A stretch of DNA of 37,771 nt from Rhodobacterales bacterium (GCA_013297695.1 JAAFHX010000013.1:1-37771), one strand, 5' to 3'. Shown: positions 1-8,181, counted from the first letter of the stretch. Program-made: numbers and translations. The notes: generated by a model from the sequence alone, not told the origin.

Positions 1-193
1 AAAGGGCGGTGTCGCGGCTGCCTTCGGTGGTCGCTACGTCGCGCACATGGACATGGGCGATGGCAGCCCCCGCCTCGGCCACAGCCAGCACATCGGCGGC
101 GATCTGTTCCGGCGTGACCGGCACATGCGGGTTCTTTTTCGGCCCCGGCCCCGCGCCCGTCACGGCGCAGGTGATGAAAACGTCATGGTTCAT
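1..193 (-). CDS. BKACE-family beta-keto acid cleavage enzyme, N-terminal part
   Basis: Only the first 64 codons are inside the window; the gene continues past position 1. The protein begins MNHDVFITCAVTGAG and continues with a KNPHVPVTPEQIA stretch and AAIAHVHVRD. This is the typical N-terminus of the DUF849/BKACE family, Zn-dependent enzymes that condense a beta-keto acid with acetyl-CoA to give acetoacetate and a new CoA ester. The HVHVRD segment carries the first metal-ligand histidine region of the TIM barrel. The ATG at 193 lies 22 bases after the hyuB stop, so it is the third gene of a hyuA-hyuB-BKACE operon. The ITCAVTGAG start resembles dehydrocarnitine-cleaving members, but substrate cannot be decided from 64 residues. 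The family call is well supported; the substrate is not. Confidence 0.85.
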   Translation of the reverse strand, partial: MNHDVFITCAVTGAGPGPKKNPHVPVTPEQIAADVLAVAEAGAAIAHVHVRDVATTEGSRDTAL

Positions 194-215
194 GGTCGGT
201 CTTTCGTTCTGAATG

Positions 216-1970
216 TCAGAGGTTTCGCAGGGCGGCCGTTGCAGCCGCATCGATGGACCGTCCATCCGGGGTCAGTGCCACGCCATAGGCCGCGCGGGCA
301 TGACCCGCGGTAATGTAGCCATCCAGAACATCATCCAGCACGCGGGCCGGATCGCGGTCCCGGGCCGGGCCCCAGCCTCCGCCCCCGGTGCTGAGAAATT
401 CAAAAGCATCACCGGGCGCAAAGCGGTGCGATGACAGAAGCGGGCTTTTCCAGCTTCCATCGGCGCGCACCCCGCCGATGACCTCACGCCCGCCGTCGGG
501 GCGTTCCTGCACCAGAACCTGCACCGGGCTCGACCCGCCGCCGTTCACGCCGGGGCTGCCGTCGATGGTGCGCGACGTTTCGATGCTCAACTCACCCCCG
601 CCAAGGAAGCGGAACCTGAACCGCGCGCCAAGGCCCCCCCGGTTCTGCCCCGGCCCGCCGCTGTCAGCCCGCAGGTCAAAGGCCTGCACATGGACAGGAT
701 ACAGAAGCTCTGCCGCCTCGGCCGGCATGTTGGTGCAGTTGCCAAGGGGGTCGAGCGTGACGCTCAGCCCGTCATTGTAGGGCGTGCCCCCCCACCCTCC
801 GGCGGGAATGTCGGAAAAGACGTCGATCCGCCCGCCCGGCCCCCGCACGGCGGCCACGAACCAGTTGGCATCGGCGCAGGTCGGCGCGATGGCCAGACCG
901 GGGATCGCCTGCGCCACGGCCTGCCAGATGGCGCTTTGCACCTTGCCCGAAGTTACCGTGGTGCAGCCCACCACAGGTGCCGGCCATTTGGCGTTCAGCC
1001 AGCAGTCATCCGGCAGGGTCAGCGTGATCGGCGCGAACATGCCCGCATTGGGCGGCGCATCGGGGGCCAGGAAGAACTGCAGCGCGGTGTAGACCGCCGC
1101 CGTGGTGTTGGCATAGGGCGAGTTGATCGCGCCGGCCACCTGACCATCGCTGCCGGTGAAATCGACGTGGATGTCGGTGCCCTTGACCGTCAGCTTGACG
1201 CGAACCCAGACCTTTGCATCCGAGATCCCGTCGCTGTCGGCATAGTCTGCCGCGTGATATTCACCGTCCGGGATGTTGGCGATGGCGGCGCGGACGATCC
1301 GCTCGGTATACTGGATCATCTCGCCCATGCCGCGCAGCAGGGTGTCACGGCCATACTTGCGGGCTGTCGCCTGCAACTCTTCTTCCGCCGCCAGCAGCGC
1401 GCCCATATGGGCCTGCAGATCGCCCTTGATGTAATGGGGCGTGCGGCTGTTGCGCAGCATGATCTCCAGAAGGTCCGGGTTCAGCCGGTAGCCTTCGTAA
1501 AGCTTCAGGGGCGGCAGGCGCAGCCCTTCACCCGCGACATGGGTGCCGAAGCCCTGGCCCCCGGGGCCGCCGCCGCCCAGGTCCATCCAGTGGCCCCGGC
1601 TGACGGCAAAGCCGATCAGATGATCGCCGTCATAGACCGGCATCGTCAGCGTGACGTCGTTGATATGCGTGCCGCCGTCGTAGGGGTCGTTCAGCACCAC
1701 AACGTCGCCCGGCTTCAGCCCGTCCTTGCCGAACTTGCGCGCCACGGCCTGCACGCTGAAATGCATGGCGGCAAGGTGGACCGGGCAGTTTGCCGTCTGC
1801 CCGATCAGCCGCAGGTCGGGATCATAGATCGCGTTCGAGAAATCAAGGTTCTCGGACAGGATGGGCGAGAAGGACGATTTCTTCAGGATCAGCGTCATCC
1901 GCGCGCAGACGTATTCAAAGGTGTTGCGCAGCACTTCGAAGGTGACGGGGTCGATGGGGGTCGCGGTCAT
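216..1970 (-). CDS. hyuB: Hydantoinase B / oxoprolinase family protein (HyuB)
   Basis: This is a 584-residue protein, the usual length for the B subunit of N-methylhydantoinase/oxoprolinase-type ATP-dependent amidohydrolases. It begins MTATPIDPVTFEVLRNTFEYV and contains the family blocks LILKKSSFSPIL, NDPYDGGTHINDVT and GHWMDLGGGGPGGQG in the N-terminal half. The ATG at 1970 is chosen because it makes an ATGA overlap with the hyuA stop and because family homology starts there; the frame is open further upstream but that stretch is antisense to nothing conserved and lies within hyuA. It probably forms a complex with HyuA and hydrolyses a lactam or hydantoin ring with ATP in the cytoplasm. The BKACE gene downstream suggests the product enters a keto-acid/CoA route. 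The actual substrate is unknown. Confidence 0.92.
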   Translation of the reverse strand: MTATPIDPVTFEVLRNTFEYVCARMTLILKKSSFSPILSENLDFSNAIYDPDLRLIGQTANCPVHLAAMHFSVQAVARKFGKDGLKPGDVVVLNDPYDGGTHINDVTLTMPVYDGDHLIGFAVSRGHWMDLGGGGPGGQGFGTHVAGEGLRLPPLKLYEGYRLNPDLLEIMLRNSRTPHYIKGDLQAHMGALLAAEEELQATARKYGRDTLLRGMGEMIQYTERIVRAAIANIPDGEYHAADYADSDGISDAKVWVRVKLTVKGTDIHVDFTGSDGQVAGAINSPYANTTAAVYTALQFFLAPDAPPNAGMFAPITLTLPDDCWLNAKWPAPVVGCTTVTSGKVQSAIWQAVAQAIPGLAIAPTCADANWFVAAVRGPGGRIDVFSDIPAGGWGGTPYNDGLSVTLDPLGNCTNMPAEAAELLYPVHVQAFDLRADSGGPGQNRGGLGARFRFRFLGGGELSIETSRTIDGSPGVNGGGSSPVQVLVQERPDGGREVIGGVRADGSWKSPLLSSHRFAPGDAFEFLSTGGGGWGPARDRDPARVLDDVLDGYITAGHARAAYGVALTPDGRSIDAAATAALRNL

Positions 1971-3991
1971 GCCTGCACCTCCAGAATGCAGTTCAGATGG
2001 CTGTCGAACCGGGCGCGCCAGCCGGGGGGCACCACGATGCAGGTGTGCGGGTCCTCGATCATCGCGGGGCCGGTCACCTCGGCGCGGGTGGCCGCAGAGG
2101 TGGCGATGACGGGGGCATCGGTCCATGTGCCGTTGAAGAAGACGGGGCGGCTGCCGGGCGGGGCCGAAGACAGAGGCGGCGGCGGGTCACTGTCGGCCCC
2201 GGAAGGCTCGCCCGTCCGCGCCTCGGCAGTCACGGCCAGGGCCACGATCTCGATGGCGAAGTCATCCGATCGCACGCCGAACTCGCGGGCATGGGTGGCG
2301 TGGAAGGCTTCCGACAGGGCGGCAGTATCGCCCGCCGCGATGGCCTTGGCATCCTGCCCTACATCCACCTCGAAGGTTTGCCCGGCATAGCGCATCCGCA
2401 TGACGCGGGTGACCAGCACATCCGCCAGTGCCGCACCCTGGGCAACAAGGGTCGCCACCGCCTGCCCCTCGATGGCGGCAAGACGGGCCTGAACCTGCGG
2501 CAACGCGTCCGGGCCGAAGGCGGCGAAGTGGAACACCTCTTCGTCATGCTTCAGCGGCAGCCGCGTCGCCCCGTAGGCGGACGCAACCCCCGAATAGCGC
2601 GGCACGATCACGGCAGGCGTCTGCAATGCCGCCGCAACCGCGCAGGCATGCATCGGCCCCGCGCCCCCGAAACTCGCCAGCGCAAAGTCGCGCGGGTCGC
2701 GCCCGCGCGAGGCAAGCACGATCTTGACCGCCTGCGCCATCGCTTCGGTCGCGATGCGGATCATGCCCTCGGCGCAGGCTTCGACCGAAATGCCCAAAGG
2801 CTCGGCCAGCGTGGCGACTGCCTTGCGCGCAGCCTCATGGTCCAGCGTGAACTTGCCGCTCAGGTCCGGGCTGAGGCGGCCCAGCACCAGATTGGCATCG
2901 GTGATCGTGGGTCGCGTGCCGCCCCTTCCATAACAGGCGGGCCCCGGTTCCGACCCCGCCGACATGGGTCCGACGCGCAGCGACCCGCCCGCGTCGATCC
3001 AGCCGAGCGATCCGCCCCCTGCCCCGATGGACCGGATGTCCAGCATCGGCACGGCCACCGGCACGTCAAACTCGATCTCGTATTCGCGCGTGATCAGACC
3101 GCGCCCGTCCTCGACGATCGAGGTATCAAAGCTGGTGCCGCCCACATCGGTATGGATGATGTTCCGGTAGCCCGTCATCCCGGTGATCTGCGCGGCATAG
3201 CCGATGCCTCCGGCGGGACCGGATTCGACCAGTTCTTCCACGCGGGTGCGGGCCTGATCGACCGACATCATCCCGCCGTTGCTTTTCAGGATCATCAGCT
3301 TGCCGGCAAAGTTCTGGGACGCCAGCACGGCCTGCAGCCGCTCGAAATAGCTGGCCATGACCGGCAGAAGCACCGCGCGGACCGCTGTTGTGGAAAAGCG
3401 TGTGTGTTCCCGAAAGATCGGCTTCACTGCGGCCGAGGTGACGACGGCCACGCCCGGCAGCCGTTCGGCCACGCGTGCGGCGACGGCCTGTTCGTTGGAC
3501 GGGTTGACGTAGGAATTGATCAGGCAGACCGCGACCGATTTCACCCCGTCTTCGGCGATGCGGTCGATGATCCGGTCCAGTTCGGCCAGATCGACCGGTG
3601 TTTCAACCAGGCCCTGCGCGGTCGTCCGTTCGTTCAGCACATGGCGGTGGCGGCGGCGGATCAGCGGCTCGGGCTTGGTCTGATAGGGGCGATACAGGTG
3701 TTCGCGGTGCATCCGGCCGATTTCCAGCACATCGCGGAAGCCTTCGGTGGTGATCATCGCGGCCGTGGGAAAGCTGCGTTCGATCAGCGCATTCGTCGCA
3801 GTGGTGGTGCCGTGCACCAGCAGACCGATCTCCCCGGGTTGCAGGCCGGCATCGGTGATGGCCCCGATGACACCCAGAACCCGATCGCGCGGTGTGGTCA
3901 GAACCTTGCCGGTCCGCGCCTCATCCGTCGCGGAATTGCGGGCGTAAAGGTCCGTGAAGGTTCCGCCGACATCGATTCCCACCGTCCACAT
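1967..3991 (-). CDS. hyuA: Hydantoinase A / oxoprolinase family protein (HyuA)
   Basis: This 674-residue protein has the ATPase-fold N-terminus VGIDVGGTFTD (residues 4-14), then LVHGTTTATNALIER (about 58-72), the Hydant_A N domain to about residue 180, and the Hydantoinase_A domain with HTDVGGTSFDTSI near 280 and FGGAGPMHACAVA in the C-terminal half. Length and domain order match the A subunit of N-methylhydantoinase and related enzymes. The ATG at 3991 is the first codon of the conserved block; its ribosome-binding site is weak. It is the first gene of the operon and is translationally coupled to hyuB through an ATGA overlap. A 240-base region separates it from a divergent GntR gene, which is the likely regulator. 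Substrate is not predictable. Confidence 0.93.
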   Translation of the reverse strand: MWTVGIDVGGTFTDLYARNSATDEARTGKVLTTPRDRVLGVIGAITDAGLQPGEIGLLVHGTTTATNALIERSFPTAAMITTEGFRDVLEIGRMHREHLYRPYQTKPEPLIRRRHRHVLNERTTAQGLVETPVDLAELDRIIDRIAEDGVKSVAVCLINSYVNPSNEQAVAARVAERLPGVAVVTSAAVKPIFREHTRFSTTAVRAVLLPVMASYFERLQAVLASQNFAGKLMILKSNGGMMSVDQARTRVEELVESGPAGGIGYAAQITGMTGYRNIIHTDVGGTSFDTSIVEDGRGLITREYEIEFDVPVAVPMLDIRSIGAGGGSLGWIDAGGSLRVGPMSAGSEPGPACYGRGGTRPTITDANLVLGRLSPDLSGKFTLDHEAARKAVATLAEPLGISVEACAEGMIRIATEAMAQAVKIVLASRGRDPRDFALASFGGAGPMHACAVAAALQTPAVIVPRYSGVASAYGATRLPLKHDEEVFHFAAFGPDALPQVQARLAAIEGQAVATLVAQGAALADVLVTRVMRMRYAGQTFEVDVGQDAKAIAAGDTAALSEAFHATHAREFGVRSDDFAIEIVALAVTAEARTGEPSGADSDPPPPLSSAPPGSRPVFFNGTWTDAPVIATSAATRAEVTGPAMIEDPHTCIVVPPGWRARFDSHLNCILEVQA

Positions 3992-4063
3992 CCGAGTCGC
4001 GCCCCAATCTTCGACGTTTCCTGATCATGGATAGAAGAAGGCCATGGCCTGTCAATCAAATTC

Positions 4064-4078
4064 TTTGATCAAAGATCA
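4064..4078. promoter_or_regulatory. Candidate GntR operator in the hyuA/gntR divergent region
   Basis: The sequence contains the perfect 10-base palindrome TTTGATCAAA (4064-4073) overlapping the inverted repeat TGATC-AAA-GATCA (4066-4078). It lies 73 bases upstream of hyuA and 154 bases upstream of the divergent GntR gene, in the most AT-rich part of the intergenic region. FCD-type GntR regulators usually bind short palindromes of this size. Function is inferred from position and symmetry only. Confidence 0.4.
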
Positions 4079-4231
4079 CAGATGAGATAGCCTGACCCTG
4101 CGGCAGGCCCGGACCCCTGCCCCGCAGGCCCGCGCCGGATCCCGAATTGCACCGGGCCGGACTGGCAGCTATCAGAGACGGCGCATGCCGTGCAGAACAC
4201 ACCGCCGACAGAACGCAGGACGAAAGACCCC

Positions 4232-4918
4232 ATGGCCGACAGCAGACTGCCCGAACTGCCCAGCCGCCCGACCGTTTCGGACCTTGAACACGTCTATTCC
4301 GAGCTGAAGAAGGCCATCATGATGGGCGAGTTCGAGCCCGGCCAGAAGCTGAAACTGGCCGAACTGGCCCAGGCCTTCGGCACCAGCCAGATGCCTGTGC
4401 GCGAGGCGCTTGGCCGCCTGGCGACTGCCGGGGCGCTTGTCTCGGCGCAAAGGCGGTCGATGGTGATCCCGTCGGCAGATGTTGCCCGTCTGCGGGCCAT
4501 TCTGTCCTTGCGCATTGATCTTGAAGGGAAAGCTGTCCGGCTGGCGATGCAGTCGGGGCGTGAGGGATTGCTGGAAAGACTGACCCGCGCCAATGCCATC
4601 ATGGACGTCGAGGCTGCGCGCCCCAGCCCCAGCCTGAAGGCCTATCTGGCAGCAAATCACAGCTTTCACTTTGCGGCCTACACCGCCTCGGGCAACCGCG
4701 ATCTGGTCGATCTGATCGAAATCCTGTGGATGCGCTATGGCCCGCTGCTGAACCTTTTGCGCCGGTCGGATGTGGCGTTCTTCTGGCACGCGCGCCATGC
4801 AGACCTGATCGACGCGGTCAAGGCCGACGATCCGGACGCCGCCGTTGCCGCCCTGACAGCGGACCTTGAAGAGGCCGCAAGTCTGATCGCTGCGCACCGT
4901 CTGGCAAAACCCTTCTGA
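4232..4918 (+). CDS. GntR family regulator, FCD (FadR-like) subfamily
   Basis: This 228-residue protein has an N-terminal winged helix (about residues 17-82) with the recognition region KLAELAQAFG-TSQMPVREALGRL, whose PVREALxRL motif is typical of GntR proteins. An all-helical FCD effector domain follows, with the FHFAAY region that normally supplies metal/ligand histidines. The ATG at 4232 is preferred over an in-frame GTG at 4190 because it has an AGGA about 12 bases upstream and the region before it is not conserved-looking. It is divergent from hyuA, so it is the probable repressor or activator of hyuA-hyuB-BKACE and of itself. The ligand is unknown. Confidence 0.88.
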   Translation: MADSRLPELPSRPTVSDLEHVYSELKKAIMMGEFEPGQKLKLAELAQAFGTSQMPVREALGRLATAGALVSAQRRSMVIPSADVARLRAILSLRIDLEGKAVRLAMQSGREGLLERLTRANAIMDVEAARPSPSLKAYLAANHSFHFAAYTASGNRDLVDLIEILWMRYGPLLNLLRRSDVAFFWHARHADLIDAVKADDPDAAVAALTADLEEAASLIAAHRLAKPF

Positions 4919-4920
4919 CC

Positions 4921-4944
4921 GCCTGACGTGCCCCCCGATCAGGC
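4921..4944 (+). terminator. Weak stem-loop after the first GntR gene
   Basis: GCCTGA (4921-4926) and TCAGGC (4939-4944) form a 6-base-pair stem with a 12-base loop, starting 2 bases after the stop codon. There is no T-run, so it is at best a weak or Rho-assisted end. Confidence 0.25.
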
Positions 4945-5140
4945 AACCGGCCTGCTGCGAACAAGGTGCCCCGTCAGGCAACGAATCTGTTGACGGAACA
5001 ACCGTTTTCCCCTTCTAACTGTGATCGCAGTAGGTAGAATCGCAGAACTGAATCATATTGCCGATCACCCCGCAGCCACCGCCTCGGAACTGAATGACAG
5101 GACCAGCAAGGCAGTTCCGACTCGCAATGAGGGAAACATC

Positions 5141-5842
5141 ATGACACGCGCCCTGGGCCAGGATGAACTTCGCAGCCTTGATCTTCAACCTGCCGAACGT
5201 GTGACGCTGAACGACACCGTCTATGCCGACCTGCGCGAACTGGTGATTTCCGGCCGCCTTGCGCCGGGGCAAAGCCTGTCCACCCGCACGCTGGCCGCAA
5301 CTCTTGGCGTTTCGCCCATGCCGGTCCGCTCGGCCCTGCAGCGACTGGCCGATGACGGCGCGCTGGAAGGTCGCCCGAACCGCACCTACCGCATCCCCAT
5401 GCCAAGCCCACGCGCCTTCATCGAGATTCTGCGTCTGCGTCTGGTGCTTGAGGTAGCTGCCGCACGGCAGGCGGTGCCGCTCCTGTCGCCGCAGGCGCTG
5501 GACCGGCTGGAGCGCATTCATTCCGGAATGTACGACCCGGTGCCGCTGGACCTCGGCACTTTCCTGTCGCTGAACCGCGAATTCCACTTCATCCTTTACA
5601 CCGCTGCCGACAACATGCGGCAGTTGCGGTTCATCGAAACGCTCTGGCTGCAGATCGGCCCGCTGCTGCGGCTGGTCTCGAACGAAACCGACGGGCGCAC
5701 CGGGCAAGAGCCGCATGGCGAGATGGTGCGGGCCGCGCGGGCGCGCGACGCCGCAGGCATGGCCGCCGCCATGTCGCGCGATATCGAGGAAGCAGCCGTG
5801 GGCATTCTGGCGTGGCTGCATGCTTTGAACAATCAGGCATGA
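5141..5842 (+). CDS. Second GntR family regulator, FCD subfamily
   Basis: This 233-residue protein has a winged helix (about residues 22-80) with GRLAPGQSLSTRTLAATLG and SPMPVRSALQRLADDGAL, then an FCD domain with a LNREFHFILYTAA segment. The ATG at 5141 is chosen because GAGGGA lies 6 bases upstream; an in-frame GTG at 5021 would add 40 unlikely residues. It lies 222 bases downstream of the first GntR gene, in the same direction, and the two are of the same subfamily but clearly different in sequence, so this is not a recent duplication. Its target may have been the acyl-CoA thioesterase gene that follows (now broken) or the upstream operon. Confidence 0.86.
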   Translation: MTRALGQDELRSLDLQPAERVTLNDTVYADLRELVISGRLAPGQSLSTRTLAATLGVSPMPVRSALQRLADDGALEGRPNRTYRIPMPSPRAFIEILRLRLVLEVAAARQAVPLLSPQALDRLERIHSGMYDPVPLDLGTFLSLNREFHFILYTAADNMRQLRFIETLWLQIGPLLRLVSNETDGRTGQEPHGEMVRAARARDAAGMAAAMSRDIEEAAVGILAWLHALNNQA

Positions 5843-5894
5843 CAGACGGTCCCGCGGCAGTTCCGGACCCTGCACATGCAGAGCCCCCGACGGC

Positions 5895-6216
5895 ATGTCA
5901 CCGGCTTTCAAAGTCCTGGGCGGGGTCGTCCATCCACGGCATCTCGACAGTCTGGGGCACATGAACGCCCGCCGGTATGCCCATCTGCCGGACGATGCCG
6001 CCTTCCAGTTCTGGGCCCGGCATGGCCTGAGCAAGCCGCAGACGCGCCAGATCGCCGGAGTTCTGACCGTGACCGCCTCGACCAGGGTCGATTTCCTGCG
6101 CAAGATCGGCACGGGATGTGGCAGGTAGATGCCAGAAGCAAGCGCACCAATCTGGTCTTGCAAAGGAGTTCCAGAAAGCTGCCGCTGAAATGGTGGCGGT
6201 GCCGGATGTGCGTTGA
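5895..6216 (+). pseudogene. Truncated acyl-CoA thioesterase (4HBT/hot-dog fold) remnant
   Basis: The frame opening at 5895 gives 77 residues with a clear thioesterase N-terminus: FKVLGGVVHPRHLDSLGHMN, where the H-x-D-x-x-G-H-M-N block is the 4HBT active-site signature, then FQFWARHGL and TVTASTRVDFLRKIGTG. It stops at 6126-6128, about half the family length of 140-150 residues. A short stretch in another frame ending at 6214-6216 (FQKAAAEMVAVPDVR) resembles a family C-terminus. That would mean an internal deletion with a frameshift; this second part is a guess. Thioesterases of this kind accompany BKACE in carnitine-type catabolism, which fits the neighbourhood. The break coincides with the left side of the Zorya island. 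Confidence 0.65.
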
Positions 6217-6455
6217 ATTCGCGCCTTAATTCTGTTGCGAAAAGTTCGACAGCCGGAGCGAAACGGTTGAAATCCCGCACATGAAGAACGGAAGGCTCCA
6301 TCGCTTTGGGCAGGGAATCATCGAAATCGGTCCAGGGGGGGCGTCCGCAGGCGGCCTTCCTGCTTTCCGGACCGCCCGGGCAGCGCTTTCCCGGGTCTCA
6401 GGCAGACTCGTCTTCATGCCTTCGGCCTTCGTCGTACCAGAAACAGGTTGAGGCG
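6217..6455. other. Gap without a recognised gene
   Basis: No gene is identified here. One plus-strand frame is open for about 70 codons and ends at a TGA in the GAAACAGGTTGA stretch near 6450 (with MKNGRLHRFGQGIIEIG and FMPSAFVVPETG), but it has no start signal and matches no family I recognise. It may be debris from the rearrangement that broke the thioesterase. Confidence 0.3.
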
Positions 6456-6832
6456 TCAGCGGGCGGCGCTGTAGCCCGGTCCCTTGAAGTGCCAGCTCGC
6501 AAAGACCTCGCGGAGGAGTGCGCCGCGCACGACATCACCCGGAGGAACGGTCTTCACGATCAGCCGGTATCGTCGGCATAGACGCGGATACAGCGGCCGC
6601 CGACCTCGATCCCGACGAACCGCTGCGTAAAGGCGAGGCACAGCGCCTGCGCGAATTCAACGACGGCGGCCGTGCTGTCGGTGCGAATCCGGGCGACGAG
6701 GACCGGGCGCAGTCGCCCGTCACAAATCGCGTCGGACTGCCCGATGCCGGCCGACGGAAACCGCCGCGCCGCAAGGTCCGCGAGCCTCTCGACGTCCCAC
6801 CGTTTGAGGCTGTCGTCCATCGTCACACTCAT
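6456..6832 (-). pseudogene. Small unknown gene, apparently frameshifted
   Basis: An ATG at 6832 with GGAG 9 bases upstream opens a 90-residue frame (MSVTMDDSLKRWDVERLADL and later FTQRFVGIEVGGRC, IRVYADD) that stops at 6560-6562. Protein-like sequence then continues in the next frame (YRLIVKTVPPGDVVRG, then LLREVFASWHFKGPG) to a stop at 6456. Joining the two frames near 6570 gives one plausible protein of about 125 residues, so I read this as a gene with one frameshift, either a real mutation or a sequencing error. I do not recognise the family. It is divergent from the WYL regulator and could belong to the defence locus. If the frameshift is real, only the 90-residue N-terminal product is made. 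Confidence 0.45.
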
Positions 6833-7058
6833 CGCTACCATCTCCCTTGTCGCCTGAGCAGATTTCCACTGGGCCGATACTGGCCTGCGGGCGCTGTTGT
6901 TCATACCCATGGGCAATCTCGGTCGCAGGAACCGGGCGGCTATCAAACCCGCCGCCGTCGAGATCGCAGGCGCAACGAGTATGGCCTGCCGAGACCCTTT
7001 TGCGGCGAGGTGTCGTGCCGGGACGCCCTGGAAAGGAGTCGCCGCGTTCATGCATCTG

Positions 7059-7086
7059 TGTCATGATCGCGTAAGATCCTGTCATG
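7059..7086. promoter_or_regulatory. Repeated TGTCATG motif before the WYL gene
   Basis: TGTCATG occurs at 7059-7065 and again at 7080-7086, a spacing of 21 bases (two helical turns), with GATC copies between them at 7065 and 7075. The pair lies directly before the chosen GTG start at 7095, and the second copy overlaps the ribosome-binding region. This is a reasonable place for autoregulation by the WYL protein, but the binding is inferred. Confidence 0.3.
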
Positions 7087-7094
7087 GAGCCTTC

Positions 7095-8084
7095 GTGTCC
7101 TTCCAGAAAGCCTGCGATCTGCTGCGGCTGGCCGAAATGGCGACCTCGCGCTATGCAGGAGTCAGTCTGGCGGACATCGAGGATACTTTCGGGGTTGATC
7201 GCCGCACCGCCCAACGCATGACCAAGGCGCTGGAAGAAACGTTTCCCAATTGCACCACCCGGGCCGACGACGAGCGCCGCAAGTTCTGGAAGCTGAACCC
7301 GCAGGATGCGCGCCTGATGCTGGCGCAGGGGGTGCGCGAAAGCGAGCTGACGGCGCTGGAGCTGTCGATCCGGCGCGCCGAACGCGACGGGGCGGCGAAC
7401 GAGGTCAAGGCGCTGTCCACGCTGCGCGACCGGCTTCTGGCGGCGATGCCATCCTCGCATGCCCGCCGGGTCGAGGCAGATGCCGAGGCGATGCTCGAGG
7501 CCTATGGTTTCGCGTCGCGCCCCGGCCCCAAGGTGCGCGGCGCAGAGACGCTGCTGGGCGTGATCGCGCAGGCGCTGAAGGGCCCGCATCTTCTGACGAT
7601 CAGCTATGCCGGGCGCGACACGCGCGCACGGCGGCTGGAACCGCATGGCCTGCTGCTTGGGACGCGCCGCTACCTTGTGGCCCGCGAAGCACGCGGCGAT
7701 GGCAGGATGCAGCATTTTCGGCTGGATCGCATCCTCTCGGCGCAGCTTCAGGTCGACAGTTTCCAGCGTGACCCGGCGTTTGACTTGCGCAGCCATACGG
7801 CCCGCGCCTTCGGCAGCTATCATGACGACCGCGAATTCGGCGAAGTGGTCTGGCGCTTTGCTCCAGAGGCCGCTGCGGTTGCCCGCGAGTTCATCTTTCA
7901 TCCGACCCAGGCCGTGACCGATGATCCCGACGGGGGTCTTACCGTCCGCTTTGCGGCCTCGGGCCATCTTGAAATGGCCTGGCACCTTTACCAGTGGGGC
8001 GATCAGGTGACCGTCCTGCAGCCGCGCGCCCTTGCCGATCTGGTGGCCGGGCACAGGCGGGCCGACTTTCCGTCACTTCCGTGA
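7095..8084 (+). CDS. WYL-domain transcriptional regulator
   Basis: This is a protein of about 329 residues. An N-terminal helix-turn-helix (about 1-60: DLLRLAEMA, VSLADIEDTFGVDRRTAQRM) is followed by a linker and a WYL domain (about 150-215, with LEPHGLLLGTRRYLVARE and HFRLDRI). A C-terminal WCX-like region ends the protein. In WYL proteins the W-Y-L positions line a ligand pocket for nucleotides or single-stranded DNA; here the motif reads RYL. The GTG at 7095 has GGAG 5 bases upstream and sits just before the conserved block; an ATG at 7050 is an alternative. WYL regulators commonly repress antiphage systems such as BREX and CBASS until infection. It lies upstream of and co-oriented with the nuclease-ATPase pair and the Zorya genes, so it is the likely local controller. 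Confidence 0.88.
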   Translation: MSFQKACDLLRLAEMATSRYAGVSLADIEDTFGVDRRTAQRMTKALEETFPNCTTRADDERRKFWKLNPQDARLMLAQGVRESELTALELSIRRAERDGAANEVKALSTLRDRLLAAMPSSHARRVEADAEAMLEAYGFASRPGPKVRGAETLLGVIAQALKGPHLLTISYAGRDTRARRLEPHGLLLGTRRYLVAREARGDGRMQHFRLDRILSAQLQVDSFQRDPAFDLRSHTARAFGSYHDDREFGEVVWRFAPEAAAVAREFIFHPTQAVTDDPDGGLTVRFAASGHLEMAWHLYQWGDQVTVLQPRALADLVAGHRRADFPSLP

Positions 8085-8085
8085 C
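8072..8085. promoter_or_regulatory. Inverted repeat at the end of the WYL gene
   Basis: GTCAC-TTCC-GTGAC forms a 5-base-pair inverted repeat overlapping the WYL stop codon, followed by TGACA at 8092-8096. The TGTCA/TGACA half-sites resemble those before the WYL gene, so this could be a second operator placed before the metallophosphoesterase gene. It could equally be a chance match. Confidence 0.25.
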
Positions 8086-8181
8086 AGTTTCTGACACCAC
8101 GCCGCGTTAAGGATGTCTTGGCAGAGTCGCACTGCGCTGCATTGCGGCATTTCCCGTCACAGCGTCCCGAGAGGTTTCAAG

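Noticed and set aside
1997-4024. Long plus-strand open frame of about 675 codons opposite hyuA
   Set aside because: It is antisense to a clear HyuA protein, has no family features and its composition (His/Arg/Gly-rich) is that of a reverse-frame shadow in high-GC DNA.
5015-6301. Minus-strand open frame of 428 codons across the second GntR gene and the thioesterase remnant
   Set aside because: The plus-strand GntR and thioesterase motifs are unambiguous; this frame shows no domain.
6217-6455. A tRNA or att site at the left edge of the island
   Set aside because: No cloverleaf-like sequence or repeat shared with the right edge was found by eye.
6720-8054. Minus-strand open frame of 444 codons opposite the WYL gene
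   Set aside because: It overlaps the WYL helix-turn-helix and WYL domains on the other strand and lacks any recognisable motif.
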